Of a stretch of 38,251 nt of DNA, positions 1 through 7,111 are shown piece by piece (position 1 is the first letter of the stretch; each line of letters opens with the position of its first letter). Source of the DNA: Candidatus Amesbacteria bacterium RIFOXYB1_FULL_44_23 (GTDB lineage Bacteria; Patescibacteriota; Microgenomatia; CAZETR01; Amesbacteraceae); NCBI GenBank assembly GCA_001773775.1, contig MEXR01000048.1, positions 1 to 38,251 of the forward strand. The letters are read 5' to 3'. Both the position numbers and the translations under genes were made by a program. The notes under the pieces were generated by a model, which searched no databases, was not told the origin of the DNA, and worked only from the letters and a program-made list of their open reading frames with translations.

Positions 1-249
1 TTGAAGGTAAAAGAGATTAAAGTGTTAGGATTCCAGGAACATCTGTTTCATCGGATGAGTCAGTGTTTGTTTATTTTAGAAGTATAGGTGGTGGATAAAC
101 ACAATTTTTTACGCCAGAAGTTTTTCCTGTGACACGTAATAAATTTAGTCTTGGATGTCTAAACTTGAGCCGTGATTAAACTGTTAAAAAAATACAGGTG
201 TTGTAAGAAAATCAAAAAAGATTCGTCAATCTGTAGAAAACACTAAGGT
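1..249. other. Intergenic stretch, nothing recognised
   Basis: AT-rich sequence at the window edge. I see no convincing reading frame, RNA gene or strong hairpin here. It may contain the end of a feature that lies outside the window. Confidence 0.5.
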
Positions 250-513
250 TTATTGCTTACTCAAACATGCATGTGACCCACTCGGGACGTTGACCCCCGC
301 ATTCCTTAAGGCCTGAAGAATGCAAGTTCCGCGTAATTCGCCATTATGTTCAAATCCATCGCAGGAGAGGCGAACTGCAAATCCACCATCAGGGGTATCT
401 CTTCTGACCACCATAGCTCTTGTTAAAATTGCCAGCATTTCCATGAGCTCCTCTTTCCGATTAGCCTGATCAGGGCCAAATTTCATCACCACGACTTCAT
501 TACATGAACTCAT
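250..513 (-). CDS. Small hypothetical protein (87 aa)
   Basis: I do not recognise this family. The product is soluble and of mixed charge, with a middle part rich in beta-prone residues (GGFAVRLSCDGF) and four cysteines spread along the chain. No signal peptide or membrane segment is visible. The ATG at 511-513 has no Shine-Dalgarno but sits six bases behind a TAGAAT hexamer, an arrangement shared with many other genes in this window, which supports both the start and that the gene is expressed. It stands alone, with the next minus-strand gene starting upstream at 1264. It could be an orphan gene of the accessory strip; a chance ORF cannot be excluded. Confidence 0.5.
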   Translation of the reverse strand: MSSCNEVVVMKFGPDQANRKEELMEMLAILTRAMVVRRDTPDGGFAVRLSCDGFEHNGELRGTCILQALRNAGVNVPSGSHACLSKQ

Positions 514-519
514 GGCCGC

Positions 520-525
520 ATTCTA
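520..525 (-). promoter_or_regulatory. -10 hexamer for the 87-aa gene (leaderless type)
   Basis: On the minus strand TAGAAT lies six bases before the ATG at 513, so transcription would begin at or next to the start codon. No clear -35 is seen. Confidence 0.45.
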
Positions 526-583
526 CTCTCCCAAAAAAATGAAGTCAAATTGTTATAGGCTTCCGAGTTCAATGTCAATTACT

Positions 584-1264
584 TCAGGATAAATTCGGTC
601 TCATGGCCATAACTTCAAAGCCGCCACCACTTGCCGTATCTCTTAAATTAAGGTTCAAATCTTCTCTTAATTTTCGTTGTATTCTTGTACTGGTTGCTGC
701 AAAAAAAGCCAACTCATCCAGATTCACTGTTGCCGATGGACTTTCATAAATTCCGAAAGGTCCCAGTCCCCCAGCAATAGTAACCACATGATCGCTGCGG
801 CAATCAGTTACAGTCACATAATGTCCAAACAACTTATCTCCAAACATTGGATACGCACACGCCATCTGCACCAAGCAAATAGCTCCAGCTTCCAATGATG
901 ATGGAAAGCTCAAAAAGGATACCAATTGACCCGCTGTTGTAAATTCATAATCTTCTACAATCAAACTCTCTCTCACCTTACCGGCAAAAGCTGTCGACGG
1001 ATCGATGTCTTGATTAGGGTCAGTCTTTTTGCAAGCAAAGTCCTGTGATATCTTATAATGATTGGTCCATGAAAACTGAAATGGTAGGCAAGTTCTCCCG
1101 GTTTTGTTCAAAAGGCCGAAAATAACCGCGGCCGGATAACAAAGAAAAAAAGCTTCCCCATCTGTATATCTTTGTAAAACCTCAAACTGCCTCCATTCAT
1201 CACTTGAAACATCTTCGGATACTACCGGCGTCAGTGACGGCATCAATCGAGTGTTAAATCTCAC
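584..1264 (-). CDS. Hypothetical protein, possibly cysteine-peptidase-like fold (226 aa)
   Basis: Family not recognised with confidence. Around residues 41-55 there is FFLCYPAAVIFGLLN, a cysteine followed by a small-residue helix. Near residues 147-165 there is GHYVTVTDCRSDHVVTI, a histidine in a strand followed by a turn and another strand. This order (Cys helix, then His strand) resembles C39/papain-like peptidases such as bacteriocin-processing and C39_2 domains, but the sequence match is weak and this is inference. No signal peptide or membrane segment is seen. The frame opens with GTG at 1264; a downstream ATG gives a product seven residues shorter. It shares orientation with the two membrane-protein genes upstream but is separated from them by about 180 bases with no visible gene. 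Confidence 0.5.
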   Translation of the reverse strand: MRFNTRLMPSLTPVVSEDVSSDEWRQFEVLQRYTDGEAFFLCYPAAVIFGLLNKTGRTCLPFQFSWTNHYKISQDFACKKTDPNQDIDPSTAFAGKVRESLIVEDYEFTTAGQLVSFLSFPSSLEAGAICLVQMACAYPMFGDKLFGHYVTVTDCRSDHVVTIAGGLGPFGIYESPSATVNLDELAFFAATSTRIQRKLREDLNLNLRDTASGGGFEVMAMRPNLS

Positions 1265-1441
1265 GCAATACTGCCCATCGCCCTGTCTTTGTTCGATACG
1301 CGGAATCTAACTAACTTCTTTGGTAATGAATCGGCAATTTTTGAGGAATATCTCTCTGTATCTAGCACAATAGGCAGGTATTATAGAATGGTGCGCTTCT
1401 TTGTCCAATTCAGTCTGGTCGTGGGATAGTTGGCTACAAAA

Positions 1442-1759
1442 CTAATCTCTGCTTTCAGACGGGCAATGCACTTCATATACACTAAACCACAACTGACCTC
1501 TTGTTAAAGGTGAGTATCTAGTTCTAAATACTCTTAATCCGAGCAAACTGTTGAGAATGATCATTAATACAGCAAAACCAATAAGTAGTAAACTTGTGAA
1601 CATCAGACTTTTCTTTTTAGACTTGTCCCTAACTAGAAGGTAGTTACATAGAATTAAAACTGAGACAGAAATTAAAATTACCGGTAGGTTAGTAAGTAAT
1701 GTCCCTTGCAAATCAAATCTTCCCAAAACACACCCCAGACTTTGGAAGTATGGATCCAT
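1442..1759 (-). CDS. Small membrane protein, two TM helices (105 aa)
   Basis: Hypothetical. Two hydrophobic helices are clear, at about residues 22-44 (NLPVILISVSVLILCNYLLV) and 52-75 (MFTSLLLIGFAVLMIILNSLL), joined by a short lysine-rich loop (RDKSKKKS). This suggests a hairpin with a cytoplasmic positive loop. The open frame runs two codons further upstream to a TTG at 1765. I choose the ATG at 1759 because a TATATT hexamer lies exactly six bases before it. No recognised domain follows the helices. Neighbouring minus-strand gene 1959-2360 also encodes a two-helix membrane protein, but the two do not look homologous. Confidence 0.5.
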   Translation of the reverse strand: MDPYFQSLGCVLGRFDLQGTLLTNLPVILISVSVLILCNYLLVRDKSKKKSLMFTSLLLIGFAVLMIILNSLLGLRVFRTRYSPLTRGQLWFSVYEVHCPSESRD

Positions 1760-1765
1760 GATCAA

Positions 1766-1771
1766 AATATA
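1766..1771 (-). promoter_or_regulatory. -10 hexamer (leaderless type) before the ATG at 1759
   Basis: TATATT on the minus strand, six bases before the chosen ATG. This spacing places the transcript start at or beside the initiation codon. Confidence 0.45.
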
Positions 1772-1958
1772 CTCTTTTTTTACCAGTGAGTCATCCGATC
1801 CCAGGTTAGAACAATTTAATCTCCATTTTAAGATCTCCCAAGAAAATCTTTATTGCTGAGGATATCGCCTATTTATTTTGAGATCCAGGAGCTTGGTATC
1901 CAAAGACTATGGGAAAGTTGACGTTTGGATATTATTGGAGTTGAACAATGTGCAAAAA

Positions 1959-2360
1959 TTACTTCGTGCTTTTACCATTTAATGTCAGAAGAGCAAAATA
2001 AACGGAATTTAAGATCATAATCAGAATCACAAAGCTTAATGTGTTTACAAACGCTCTCGTGGGAAGTTCTTGCATGGTCAATAGTCTTCTTCCGTCACAA
2101 AAATAATCCAATATTGTTTCACCTGTCATAGAAGAGTAAGGGCAAGAACTTTTTGATGCAAGTAAGGCAAGATTAGCTACGAACAAAACACTTGAACCAA
2201 TAACGCCCATGATAAGGCTACCTTTTAGGCCAACGAGATAAAATGCGACTTTTTGTTTTGCGTTTAGCTCCCTTAATAGTTTACTTTTTTGGGAAAAGGA
2301 TAAACGTGTATTAAAAAATTCTAAATTATTAAATAGTTCTCTGTAGACAACTTTTGCCAT
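1959..2360 (-). CDS. Small membrane protein, two TM helices (133 aa)
   Basis: Hypothetical. An N-terminal basic, probably cytoplasmic segment (MAKVVYRELFNN) leads to a hydrophobic helix around residues 45-68 (GLKGSLIMGVIGSSVLFVAN) and a second near residues 105-127 (FVNTLSFVILIMILNSVYFA). Two cysteines (SSCPYSS and YFCDGRR) lie in the loop between the helices, which would be outside the membrane and could form a disulfide. The frame is open 18 codons further upstream to 2414, but that extension enters the 126-bp repeat that begins at 2398. I therefore prefer the ATG at 2360. Confidence 0.5.
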   Translation of the reverse strand: MAKVVYRELFNNLEFFNTRLSFSQKSKLLRELNAKQKVAFYLVGLKGSLIMGVIGSSVLFVANLALLASKSSCPYSSMTGETILDYFCDGRRLLTMQELPTRAFVNTLSFVILIMILNSVYFALLTLNGKSTK

Positions 2361-2397
2361 GTTCAGTATTGATTCAACAATTACTATACATTTATTT

Positions 2398-2523
2398 GTG
2401 ATCCAAATGGTCATAGTTCGGAATCATATAATTCCAGAACTCATTCAATATTATAAACTGTTTGCTTCCCAGATCTCTAACTTCGGCCTCCAGCCTCAGT
2501 ATAACTACGCTTCGGGATTAGAA
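2398..2523 (+). repeat. 126-bp dispersed repeat, copy 1 (gene-tail remnant)
   Basis: Aligns without gaps to 6106-6231 with about 16 mismatches by hand count, roughly 87 % identity. Read on the plus strand, both copies stay open and encode a shared peptide (IIPELIQYYKLFASQIS, then QPQYNYA). Within the first 114 comparable bases most differences fall at third codon positions, so the source was probably the 3' end of a plus-strand coding gene. In copy 1 the stop seen in copy 2 (TAG) is TCG. The right end overlaps the last codons of the DHH gene on the other strand. Confidence 0.75.
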
Positions 2524-3443
2524 TCACTTAGAATCGCTTCTAATTTCGGCCAAATTTGTTTCCGCATTATTATCGAATCGGTTTTAAATCCTGATTTCAA
2601 TTTTGGGTAATTTAAGGCTTTAGAAAACGTGTTTGTGGATTCCGTATCAATTGTATGGAAAATATTGAACCCCTCTAATATGTCAATTCCGGTAAAGAAA
2701 ACGTAATCCAGATTATTTTCTTCTTTTAGTCTGCCTAGAACCATACTTAATTGGTCATTTAATTTTGTAAGAGTATTTTCTAAATCAGCAATTTCAATTT
2801 GAGCGATTCCAATCCTTTTACCACCTAAACTTTTTACGGCAAAATCCTGAGCTATTAACTGATACAGGTTATCAGCATTTATTGAAGACTTGGAAATAAA
2901 CATTTGTTTAATATAATCTTCAGGCAAAGATATTAAAGTTCTTAACCATTTAGCAGCGTCGATATCTCTTTGGGTTGTAACTGAGTTCTTGAAGTTAACG
3001 GTATTTGAAACAATTGCTGAGTAAAGATAAATAGCCGCATTGTTGGAAGGCTTGAGATTGTTTTTGATAAATTCTTCGGTAATCAGGGTAGCGCAGGAAC
3101 CTACCAGTTCGATATGATTTTTTGAATTAATAAATTTATCCAGAAACACTAATTGCCTATGGTCAAATATCTCAATTACTTTTTTTGAATCGATAGTCGG
3201 TTCAATGGCGTCCGGATCGGCAGTATCCACCAGTACAAACTTATCGTCGGTAGAATAGTTACCGGAATGTACTTCGAGTGGGAAGTAGTTAGTAAATCTC
3301 CTCACAAAATCTACTTCTAATCCCAAATTTCCAAAGCATGTTGCTTTAGCCTTTTTCCCTAAGCCGTTTAGGACTTCAGAATAGCCTATTGCACATGCAA
3401 TACCGTCAAGATCGGGGCCATTGTATGAAGTAACAATTATCAT
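2505..3443 (-). CDS. ppaC: DHH-family phosphoesterase, probable family II inorganic pyrophosphatase
   Basis: A manganese-dependent DHH/DHHA2 phosphoesterase; the likely reaction is hydrolysis of pyrophosphate to two phosphates in the cytoplasm. Seen in sequence: the N-terminal metal motif as DLDGIA at residues 11-16 (DPDSDA-like in classic PpaC), an acidic DTADPD near residue 73, the DHH signature in the form DHR near residue 93, and a C-terminal DHHA2 lysine/arginine motif RKQIWPKLE equivalent to the RKKQVVPPL substrate-binding motif. At 312 aa it has the normal family length. DLDG and DHR differ from the classic PPase motifs, so exopolyphosphatase or oligonucleotide phosphodiesterase activity remains possible. 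Its ATG overlaps the stop of a decayed HAD phosphatase (TAATG), showing a former two-gene operon. Its last codons lie inside a dispersed repeat. Confidence 0.8.
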   Translation of the reverse strand: MIIVTSYNGPDLDGIACAIGYSEVLNGLGKKAKATCFGNLGLEVDFVRRFTNYFPLEVHSGNYSTDDKFVLVDTADPDAIEPTIDSKKVIEIFDHRQLVFLDKFINSKNHIELVGSCATLITEEFIKNNLKPSNNAAIYLYSAIVSNTVNFKNSVTTQRDIDAAKWLRTLISLPEDYIKQMFISKSSINADNLYQLIAQDFAVKSLGGKRIGIAQIEIADLENTLTKLNDQLSMVLGRLKEENNLDYVFFTGIDILEGFNIFHTIDTESTNTFSKALNYPKLKSGFKTDSIIMRKQIWPKLEAILSDSNPEA

Positions 3444-3678
3444 TATTTTCGCATTGTGGCGTTAAACACGTCCGGGTTGATTAACAGATCGAGAGCATTA
3501 TTGATCGAGGGGACAAGGATATCAATATGAGGAATTATTCCGGCGTGAATACCTTTAATTTATTTAGTCTCTCCTTAACTCCCTCAACCAATTCACCGTT
3601 TACTGCTAAGGTTCCATTCAAATCAAGAATTATATTAGTTAGTTCAATTTCGCCAACCCCGGTAGGTTTGTAAAGCAT
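3443..3678 (-). pseudogene. HAD-superfamily (soluble P-type-ATPase-like) phosphatase, decayed
   Basis: On the minus strand an ATG at 3678 opens a typical start: GEIELTNIILDLNGTLA, with the HAD nucleophile motif DLNGT, continuing to GVKERLNKL before a stop near 3536. In another frame the C-terminal end of the same family follows: NNALDLLINPDVFNATMRK and a stop at 3443-3445. Together the pieces cover about 70 codons, whereas the family (COG4087-like) has roughly 150. The middle, with the motif II and III residues, is gone and the frame is shifted. The stop overlaps the ATG of the DHH gene. The product cannot be functional. Confidence 0.75.
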
Positions 3679-3715
3679 ACAACCCCTAGATTCTACTAAA
3701 AAATATCAAAACAGT

Positions 3716-3799
3716 GAACTCACCGCTCCACATGTGGAACTCTTAATTGATGGTACACTCAAAATTTACGAGGAACTAACAATACCAGACTTAATTTAA
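3716..3799 (+). pseudogene. Gene-tail remnant, copy 1 of a three-copy family
   Basis: The plus-strand frame reads ELTAPHVELLIDGTLKIYEE and then a stop. Related fragments occur at 4373-4476 and 7112-7246, with the shared pattern ELt.pqVE.Ll...lktY..L. It has no start of its own and looks like the last 27 or so codons of a coding gene. The source family is not identified; the pattern is helix-turn-helix-like. Confidence 0.55.
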
Positions 3800-3826
3800 C
3801 AACCGCGATAAGATCGCGGTTGTTAA
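3796..3826 (-). terminator. Strong hairpin, terminator of the 4331-3828 gene
   Basis: A perfect 14-bp inverted repeat, TTAACAACCGCGAT and its complement, with a three-base loop. It begins two bases after the stop codon of the minus-strand gene. The T-tract is weak (AAATTAAG), so it may act mainly as a transcript-end stabiliser or a bidirectional terminator. Confidence 0.7.
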
Positions 3827-3827
3827 T

Positions 3828-4331
3828 TCACGATAACTCAATTCTTGGATGAAGAGTCTTAAGGTGCCGTAACAGTTTATTTATTGTATCGGTATCCCAA
3901 ATGTTAAGGGAAAGGTCAAGATATGTACTGTCGTTATAATAAAAGCTCAGATAACGAACACTTTGGAACCCACGCCAGGTCCTCACAGGAAATCCTGCAT
4001 GCCACGGAACTTGTCTGACGTGACTGACGATCCGTTTCAGATTTGGTAAGTCAACGTTCACAACGTCCCTTTTACCTACACGCCCAAGACTATAAAATGT
4101 CAATATTCCACTATCAACAACCGCCTTTGACTGCATCCAGCCGAATATATAGATTAGTGTCAGGTACACGATCAGACTTCCAGAAACTAGGGTTGCAACT
4201 AACAAAATAGGATTGGTTGAATTATCACCGCCGATTAACTGAAAAAATCCCAGACCGACCGGAAAAATAGAAAGCCAAGCGACCATTCCGCCAAGTAATT
4301 TAATTGAAAACTTAGGCTTAAATACAACCAC
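3828..4331 (-). CDS. Membrane protein, two TM helices plus PH-like domain (167 aa)
   Basis: Hypothetical. Two N-terminal hydrophobic helices are visible, at about residues 12-33 (LGGMVAWLSIFPVGLGFFQL) and 42-65 (LLVATLVSGSLIVYLTLIYIFG). They are followed by about 100 soluble residues of alternating beta character: VVDSGILTFYSLGRVGKRDV, then VDLPNLKRIV, then RYLSFYYNDSTYLDLSL. This layout (TM pair, then a small beta sandwich) resembles bacterial PH-domain membrane proteins (bPH2/YdbT-like); that is inference. The start is a GTG at 4331 with CATAAT six bases upstream, again without Shine-Dalgarno. A strong terminator follows the stop. Confidence 0.55.
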   Translation of the reverse strand: MVVFKPKFSIKLLGGMVAWLSIFPVGLGFFQLIGGDNSTNPILLVATLVSGSLIVYLTLIYIFGWMQSKAVVDSGILTFYSLGRVGKRDVVNVDLPNLKRIVSHVRQVPWHAGFPVRTWRGFQSVRYLSFYYNDSTYLDLSLNIWDTDTINKLLRHLKTLHPRIELS

Positions 4332-4337
4332 TGCTTA

Positions 4338-4343
4338 ATTATG
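4338..4343 (-). promoter_or_regulatory. -10 hexamer (leaderless type) before the GTG at 4331
   Basis: CATAAT on the minus strand, six bases before the GTG start codon. Confidence 0.4.
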
Positions 4344-4372
4344 AAACTCTAATGTATCTTTTCAAAAAAGGT

Positions 4373-4476
4373 GAGCTCGCAGGACTACAGGTGGAGCCCT
4401 GATCTCAGCTATCCTTACAACCTATTATAAACTCCGGGAACTCGGGTTTAAAGAAGATGATGAAAAAGTATTTTAA
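4373..4476 (+). pseudogene. Gene-tail remnant, copy 2, frameshifted
   Basis: Begins ELAGLQVE in one frame, then needs a one-base shift near 4400 to continue LISAILTTYYKLRELGF followed by acidic residues and a TAA at 4474. It is similar to 7112-7246, where the same pattern runs without a frameshift. The fragment lacks a start and is clearly decayed. Confidence 0.6.
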
Positions 4477-4574
4477 AATAACGGAACCATATCACACATT
4501 TCTTACATGATGACTTTCTGAATTTATATACAACATGAAAAAGGATTGAGACAGCATTTGATCTGGCGGTCAAA

Positions 4575-4593
4575 GTGCCTGCGGTGCAGGCAC
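4575..4593 (+). promoter_or_regulatory. 19-bp palindrome over the -35 region of the kinase gene
   Basis: GTGCCTGC, GGT, GCAGGCAC: an 8-bp perfect dyad whose centre lies about 17-20 bases before the TATAAT at 4604, exactly where a -35 element would sit. It could be an operator, or a terminator hairpin from upstream without a T-tract. Confidence 0.35.
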
Positions 4594-4603
4594 AAGGGGA
4601 CTG

Positions 4604-4609
4604 TATAAT
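4604..4609 (+). promoter_or_regulatory. -10 TATAAT (leaderless type) for the 4617 gene
   Basis: A consensus -10, seven bases before the ATG at 4617. No Shine-Dalgarno lies between them. Confidence 0.55.
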
Positions 4610-4616
4610 TTAGTAA

Positions 4617-5111
4617 ATGAAAATAGTTCTGTTGGGAATCACTGGATCCGGAAAATCGACAATTGCCCAAAAGTTAGCTGATCGCTTCGGCATAGATGTT
4701 GTTGAGGCAGACGACGAGGTCATTAGGTTAAATAATGACCTTTGGCCAAAGGATGAAAAAATAATAGATAAGTATTTTCAAGTCACAAGCGACAAAGTGT
4801 TTACCATGGACAACGTCCTATATGTCATTTCCTGGTTAAGTAAAAAAAGAATCAAACAATTTGCTAGCAATGGCTTCAAAATTATCGAGCTCCACGCAGA
4901 CATCAAAGAACTCCTAAAGAGAAAAATCCAACGCGATAATCCGACCAAAAATGAAATCAGCCGCTTCAAAGAAAATTCCAATGGCTACTATGAGGTTGTA
5001 TTCGATGATGAAATTAAGCCATTGATTAGCTTAAGTCTAGATACCACCACCATAAATCCGGAAGATGTTTTCAAAAAGATTACAAAAGCTCTAAATCAAA
5101 ATGGCCACTGA
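4617..5111 (+). CDS. P-loop nucleotide kinase (AAA_18/shikimate-kinase-like)
   Basis: A small cytoplasmic phosphotransferase of the P-loop kinase superfamily. A Walker A motif GITGSGKST occupies residues 7-15, right after the first beta strand (MKIVLLG). The following helix (IAQKLADRFG) and an acidic pair EADDE near residue 31 fit the substrate/metal region of adenylate-, shikimate- or cytidylate-type kinases. A helix with a lysine/arginine lid-like run (LLKRKIQRDNPTKNE) follows near residue 100. At 164 aa it is single-domain, and the substrate cannot be told from sequence. The next gene starts at 5101 inside its last codons, so the two are translationally coupled, probably as a small kinase operon. 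Confidence 0.75.
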   Translation: MKIVLLGITGSGKSTIAQKLADRFGIDVVEADDEVIRLNNDLWPKDEKIIDKYFQVTSDKVFTMDNVLYVISWLSKKRIKQFASNGFKIIELHADIKELLKRKIQRDNPTKNEISRFKENSNGYYEVVFDDEIKPLISLSLDTTTINPEDVFKKITKALNQNGH

Positions 5112-6027
5112 GACAAAATCAGTCGAAAGTATTCTTAGAATTGTGGACTTCGTTTCCCATCTTCCAGATTTTCGCGGCTCTGTCGTTGAAATTGTCGACG
5201 GCGGTGTTTCCACTGCGGTATATCGCCTTAAGCGTGATAACGAGGTGTTCTATTTGAGATTGGGTGACATTGGCGGCAATATGTCCTGTGAAGCGCTAGC
5301 CCATAAATTAATGCTGGAAAAAGGGGTATCGGTCCCAAAGGTGATTCAATTCGAAGACGCAAACCCGTTCTTAGGCAGGTCTTTTATGATTACCTCCGAA
5401 ATTCAGGGAGTAAGAACCGATAAAGACGTACATTCCTCAACTGGGATTATTGTCGAAGCGGGTAGGCAATTAGCCTTAATTAATTCCATATCAGTCGAGA
5501 GATTCGGTTGGATTGACAGAAGCGAGATGAATGTCAAAAAGCTATCTGGTACTTTTGGGACATGGGAAGAATTTGCTCTAGACTTAAATAATATTCATTC
5601 CCAATTGAGTAGTCTGGCAAAGACAAACGCGATTACACCTGATATGGTCAAAAAAGTGATAACCTACATCGAAGCCAATAGGGGTCTTATCTCCTGTCCT
5701 CAAGCGTTTCTCTCTCACGGGGATTTTGATGTTACTCACATTTTTTCTGTTAACGGCAAGTATAGCGGCATAATTGATTTCGGAGATATTAGATGTTGCA
5801 GTCCCTATCATGATTTAGCTCATTTTTATACATATAGTCGGAAACAATTTGACAATTTACTTAAAGGCTTCCTAGAGGTATCAAAACTGGAGGATCATCT
5901 GCCGGAGAAAATCAAATTCGAGGCTTTACTGTTTGGGATTGGCAAGCTCTGGTATACGATTGAACATTTTCCGGAAAAGTTCAACTCAAATCACCCGGCC
6001 ATGAGTCTCATTACTAATATAGTGTGA
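5101..6027 (+). CDS. Aminoglycoside-phosphotransferase (APH/choline kinase) family protein
   Basis: A protein-kinase-like fold phosphotransferase of about normal length (308 aa). The N-lobe shows the nucleotide strands (VVEIVDGGVSTAVYRL, EVFYLRLGD). The C-lobe carries the Brenner-type catalytic loop LSHGDFDVTHIF (about residues 203-214) and the metal-binding GIIDFGD (about residues 222-228), then the usual DLAHF helix. Substrates in the family range from aminoglycosides to homoserine, choline and fructosamine; nothing here identifies one, and antibiotic resistance should not be assumed. It overlaps the preceding P-loop kinase by 11 bases in a different frame, so the two are almost certainly co-translated. 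A hairpin (6051-6070) follows the stop. Confidence 0.85.
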   Translation: MATETKSVESILRIVDFVSHLPDFRGSVVEIVDGGVSTAVYRLKRDNEVFYLRLGDIGGNMSCEALAHKLMLEKGVSVPKVIQFEDANPFLGRSFMITSEIQGVRTDKDVHSSTGIIVEAGRQLALINSISVERFGWIDRSEMNVKKLSGTFGTWEEFALDLNNIHSQLSSLAKTNAITPDMVKKVITYIEANRGLISCPQAFLSHGDFDVTHIFSVNGKYSGIIDFGDIRCCSPYHDLAHFYTYSRKQFDNLLKGFLEVSKLEDHLPEKIKFEALLFGIGKLWYTIEHFPEKFNSNHPAMSLITNIV

Positions 6028-6050
6028 GTTAAAAAAGCCCTTCGCATCGC

Positions 6051-6070
6051 TCCGTGCGTAGGCGCACGGA
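6051..6070 (+). terminator. Hairpin after the APH-like gene
   Basis: TCCGTGCG, four-base loop, CGCACGGA: an 8-bp perfect stem 24 bases after the stop. There is no clear T-tract, so termination efficiency is uncertain. Confidence 0.45.
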
Positions 6071-6105
6071 CGATATCCCAGAAATCTGAGCGAAACTTCT
6101 TTGAA

Positions 6106-6231
6106 GTGACCCCAAGGGTCGTAGTTCAGAACCAGATAATCCCCGAACTCATTCAATATTATAAACTGTTTGCCTCTCAGATCTCTAGCTTCGACTTCCA
6201 GCCTCAATATAACTACGCTTAGGGATTAGAA
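6106..6231 (+). repeat. 126-bp dispersed repeat, copy 2 (gene-tail remnant)
   Basis: A gap-free partner of 2398-2523. The plus-strand frame reads VVVQNQIIPELIQYYKLF, then SFDFQPQYNYA and a TAG stop. The last 19 bases match the region that forms the end of the DHH gene in copy 1. It has no start codon context and sits between the APH-like gene and the promoter of the phosphorylase gene. Confidence 0.75.
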
Positions 6232-6243
6232 CCAAGATAATAG

Positions 6244-6249
6244 TATAAT
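6244..6249 (+). promoter_or_regulatory. -10 TATAAT (leaderless type) for the phosphorylase gene
   Basis: A consensus -10, six bases before the ATG at 6256, without Shine-Dalgarno. It lies 13 bases after the end of repeat copy 2. Confidence 0.55.
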
Positions 6250-6255
6250 TAATCA

Positions 6256-7029
6256 ATGTATAAACAGCTTAAGGTCGAGGATTTTCGAAAAATACTTAAG
6301 CTTCCGGAAGATTATCGAGTAGACGGGGTTCTGATTCATGGAGCAATGCGAAAGAAAAAGCATAAACAGGAGCTTGAGGAAACTATTGCTAAACTTGGAT
6401 ATAAAGCTAACTACAGCGTGATATATGAAAGTGGATTTTATGAAAACATTACCGTAATTGAAATCGACGGTAAAAGAATTTGGTTTGATTCCTCATATGG
6501 TGGTGCCTATTTATGTGAGGTATTACATATAGCTAGTCAATTAGGATCGAAGAAAAATATTTTGGTGGGATCATGTGGTGGATTAGCACCTTTGGGGCTG
6601 GCAGGTGATATTATTATTCCTTCTTCCAGTTATGGTAACGAAAGCACTACTAGAATGTATCAACCAGATAATGAGGAATTTACGTATTTTCCGGATACAC
6701 AATTAAACGAGAATATAAAAGCAAAGGTCAATCCGAAGTTTAAAATAATTGAAGGTAAACTATTGACTTGTCAGGGAGCTTTGCAGGAATCGTGGGAAGA
6801 TATTGAAAGGTGGTCCAATGAAGGCTACGTAGGCGTAGAAATGGAAAGCTCCACCATGTTTGCCGTATCTAGTTTTTTTAATATCCCCAGCACTGCCATT
6901 TTATTTATTGCAGATAATCTGATTAAAAAAGAAACGCTTTTCGGAGAGAATTTTGAACAATTAATGGAAAAATTTAAAGAATCAAAATTCGAAACCTTTA
7001 AAGTTGCTTTTGAAGAATTGCTCACCTAG
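6256..7029 (+). CDS. Nucleoside phosphorylase family protein (PNP/UDP type)
   Basis: A cytoplasmic enzyme of the purine/uridine phosphorylase family (PNP_UDP_1), which splits nucleosides with phosphate for base and ribose-phosphate salvage. Seen: the phosphate/ribose-binding glycine segment ILVGSCGGL near residues 100-108, the GDIIIPSS strand, and the family's late motif VEMESSTMFAVSS near residues 193-205, whose Met-Glu pair binds ribose. The family acid/asparagine near the C-terminus appears as IADN. Length (257 aa) is normal. Base preference cannot be read safely. Start at ATG 6256 is supported by the -10 six bases upstream. It appears to be a single-gene transcript. Confidence 0.85.
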   Translation: MYKQLKVEDFRKILKLPEDYRVDGVLIHGAMRKKKHKQELEETIAKLGYKANYSVIYESGFYENITVIEIDGKRIWFDSSYGGAYLCEVLHIASQLGSKKNILVGSCGGLAPLGLAGDIIIPSSSYGNESTTRMYQPDNEEFTYFPDTQLNENIKAKVNPKFKIIEGKLLTCQGALQESWEDIERWSNEGYVGVEMESSTMFAVSSFFNIPSTAILFIADNLIKKETLFGENFEQLMEKFKESKFETFKVAFEELLT

Positions 7030-7111
7030 CCTGACTATAAGTGAGTGGCACAAATAAGGGTATATAAGATCCTATCGATTGTGTTTCCTTTTAGGAAAAT
7101 ACCGAATTTGT

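Noticed and set aside
5986-6207. 73-codon minus-strand reading frame over repeat copy 2
   Set aside because: The substitution pattern between the two repeat copies favours the plus-strand frame, and no promoter or start context supports the minus-strand one.
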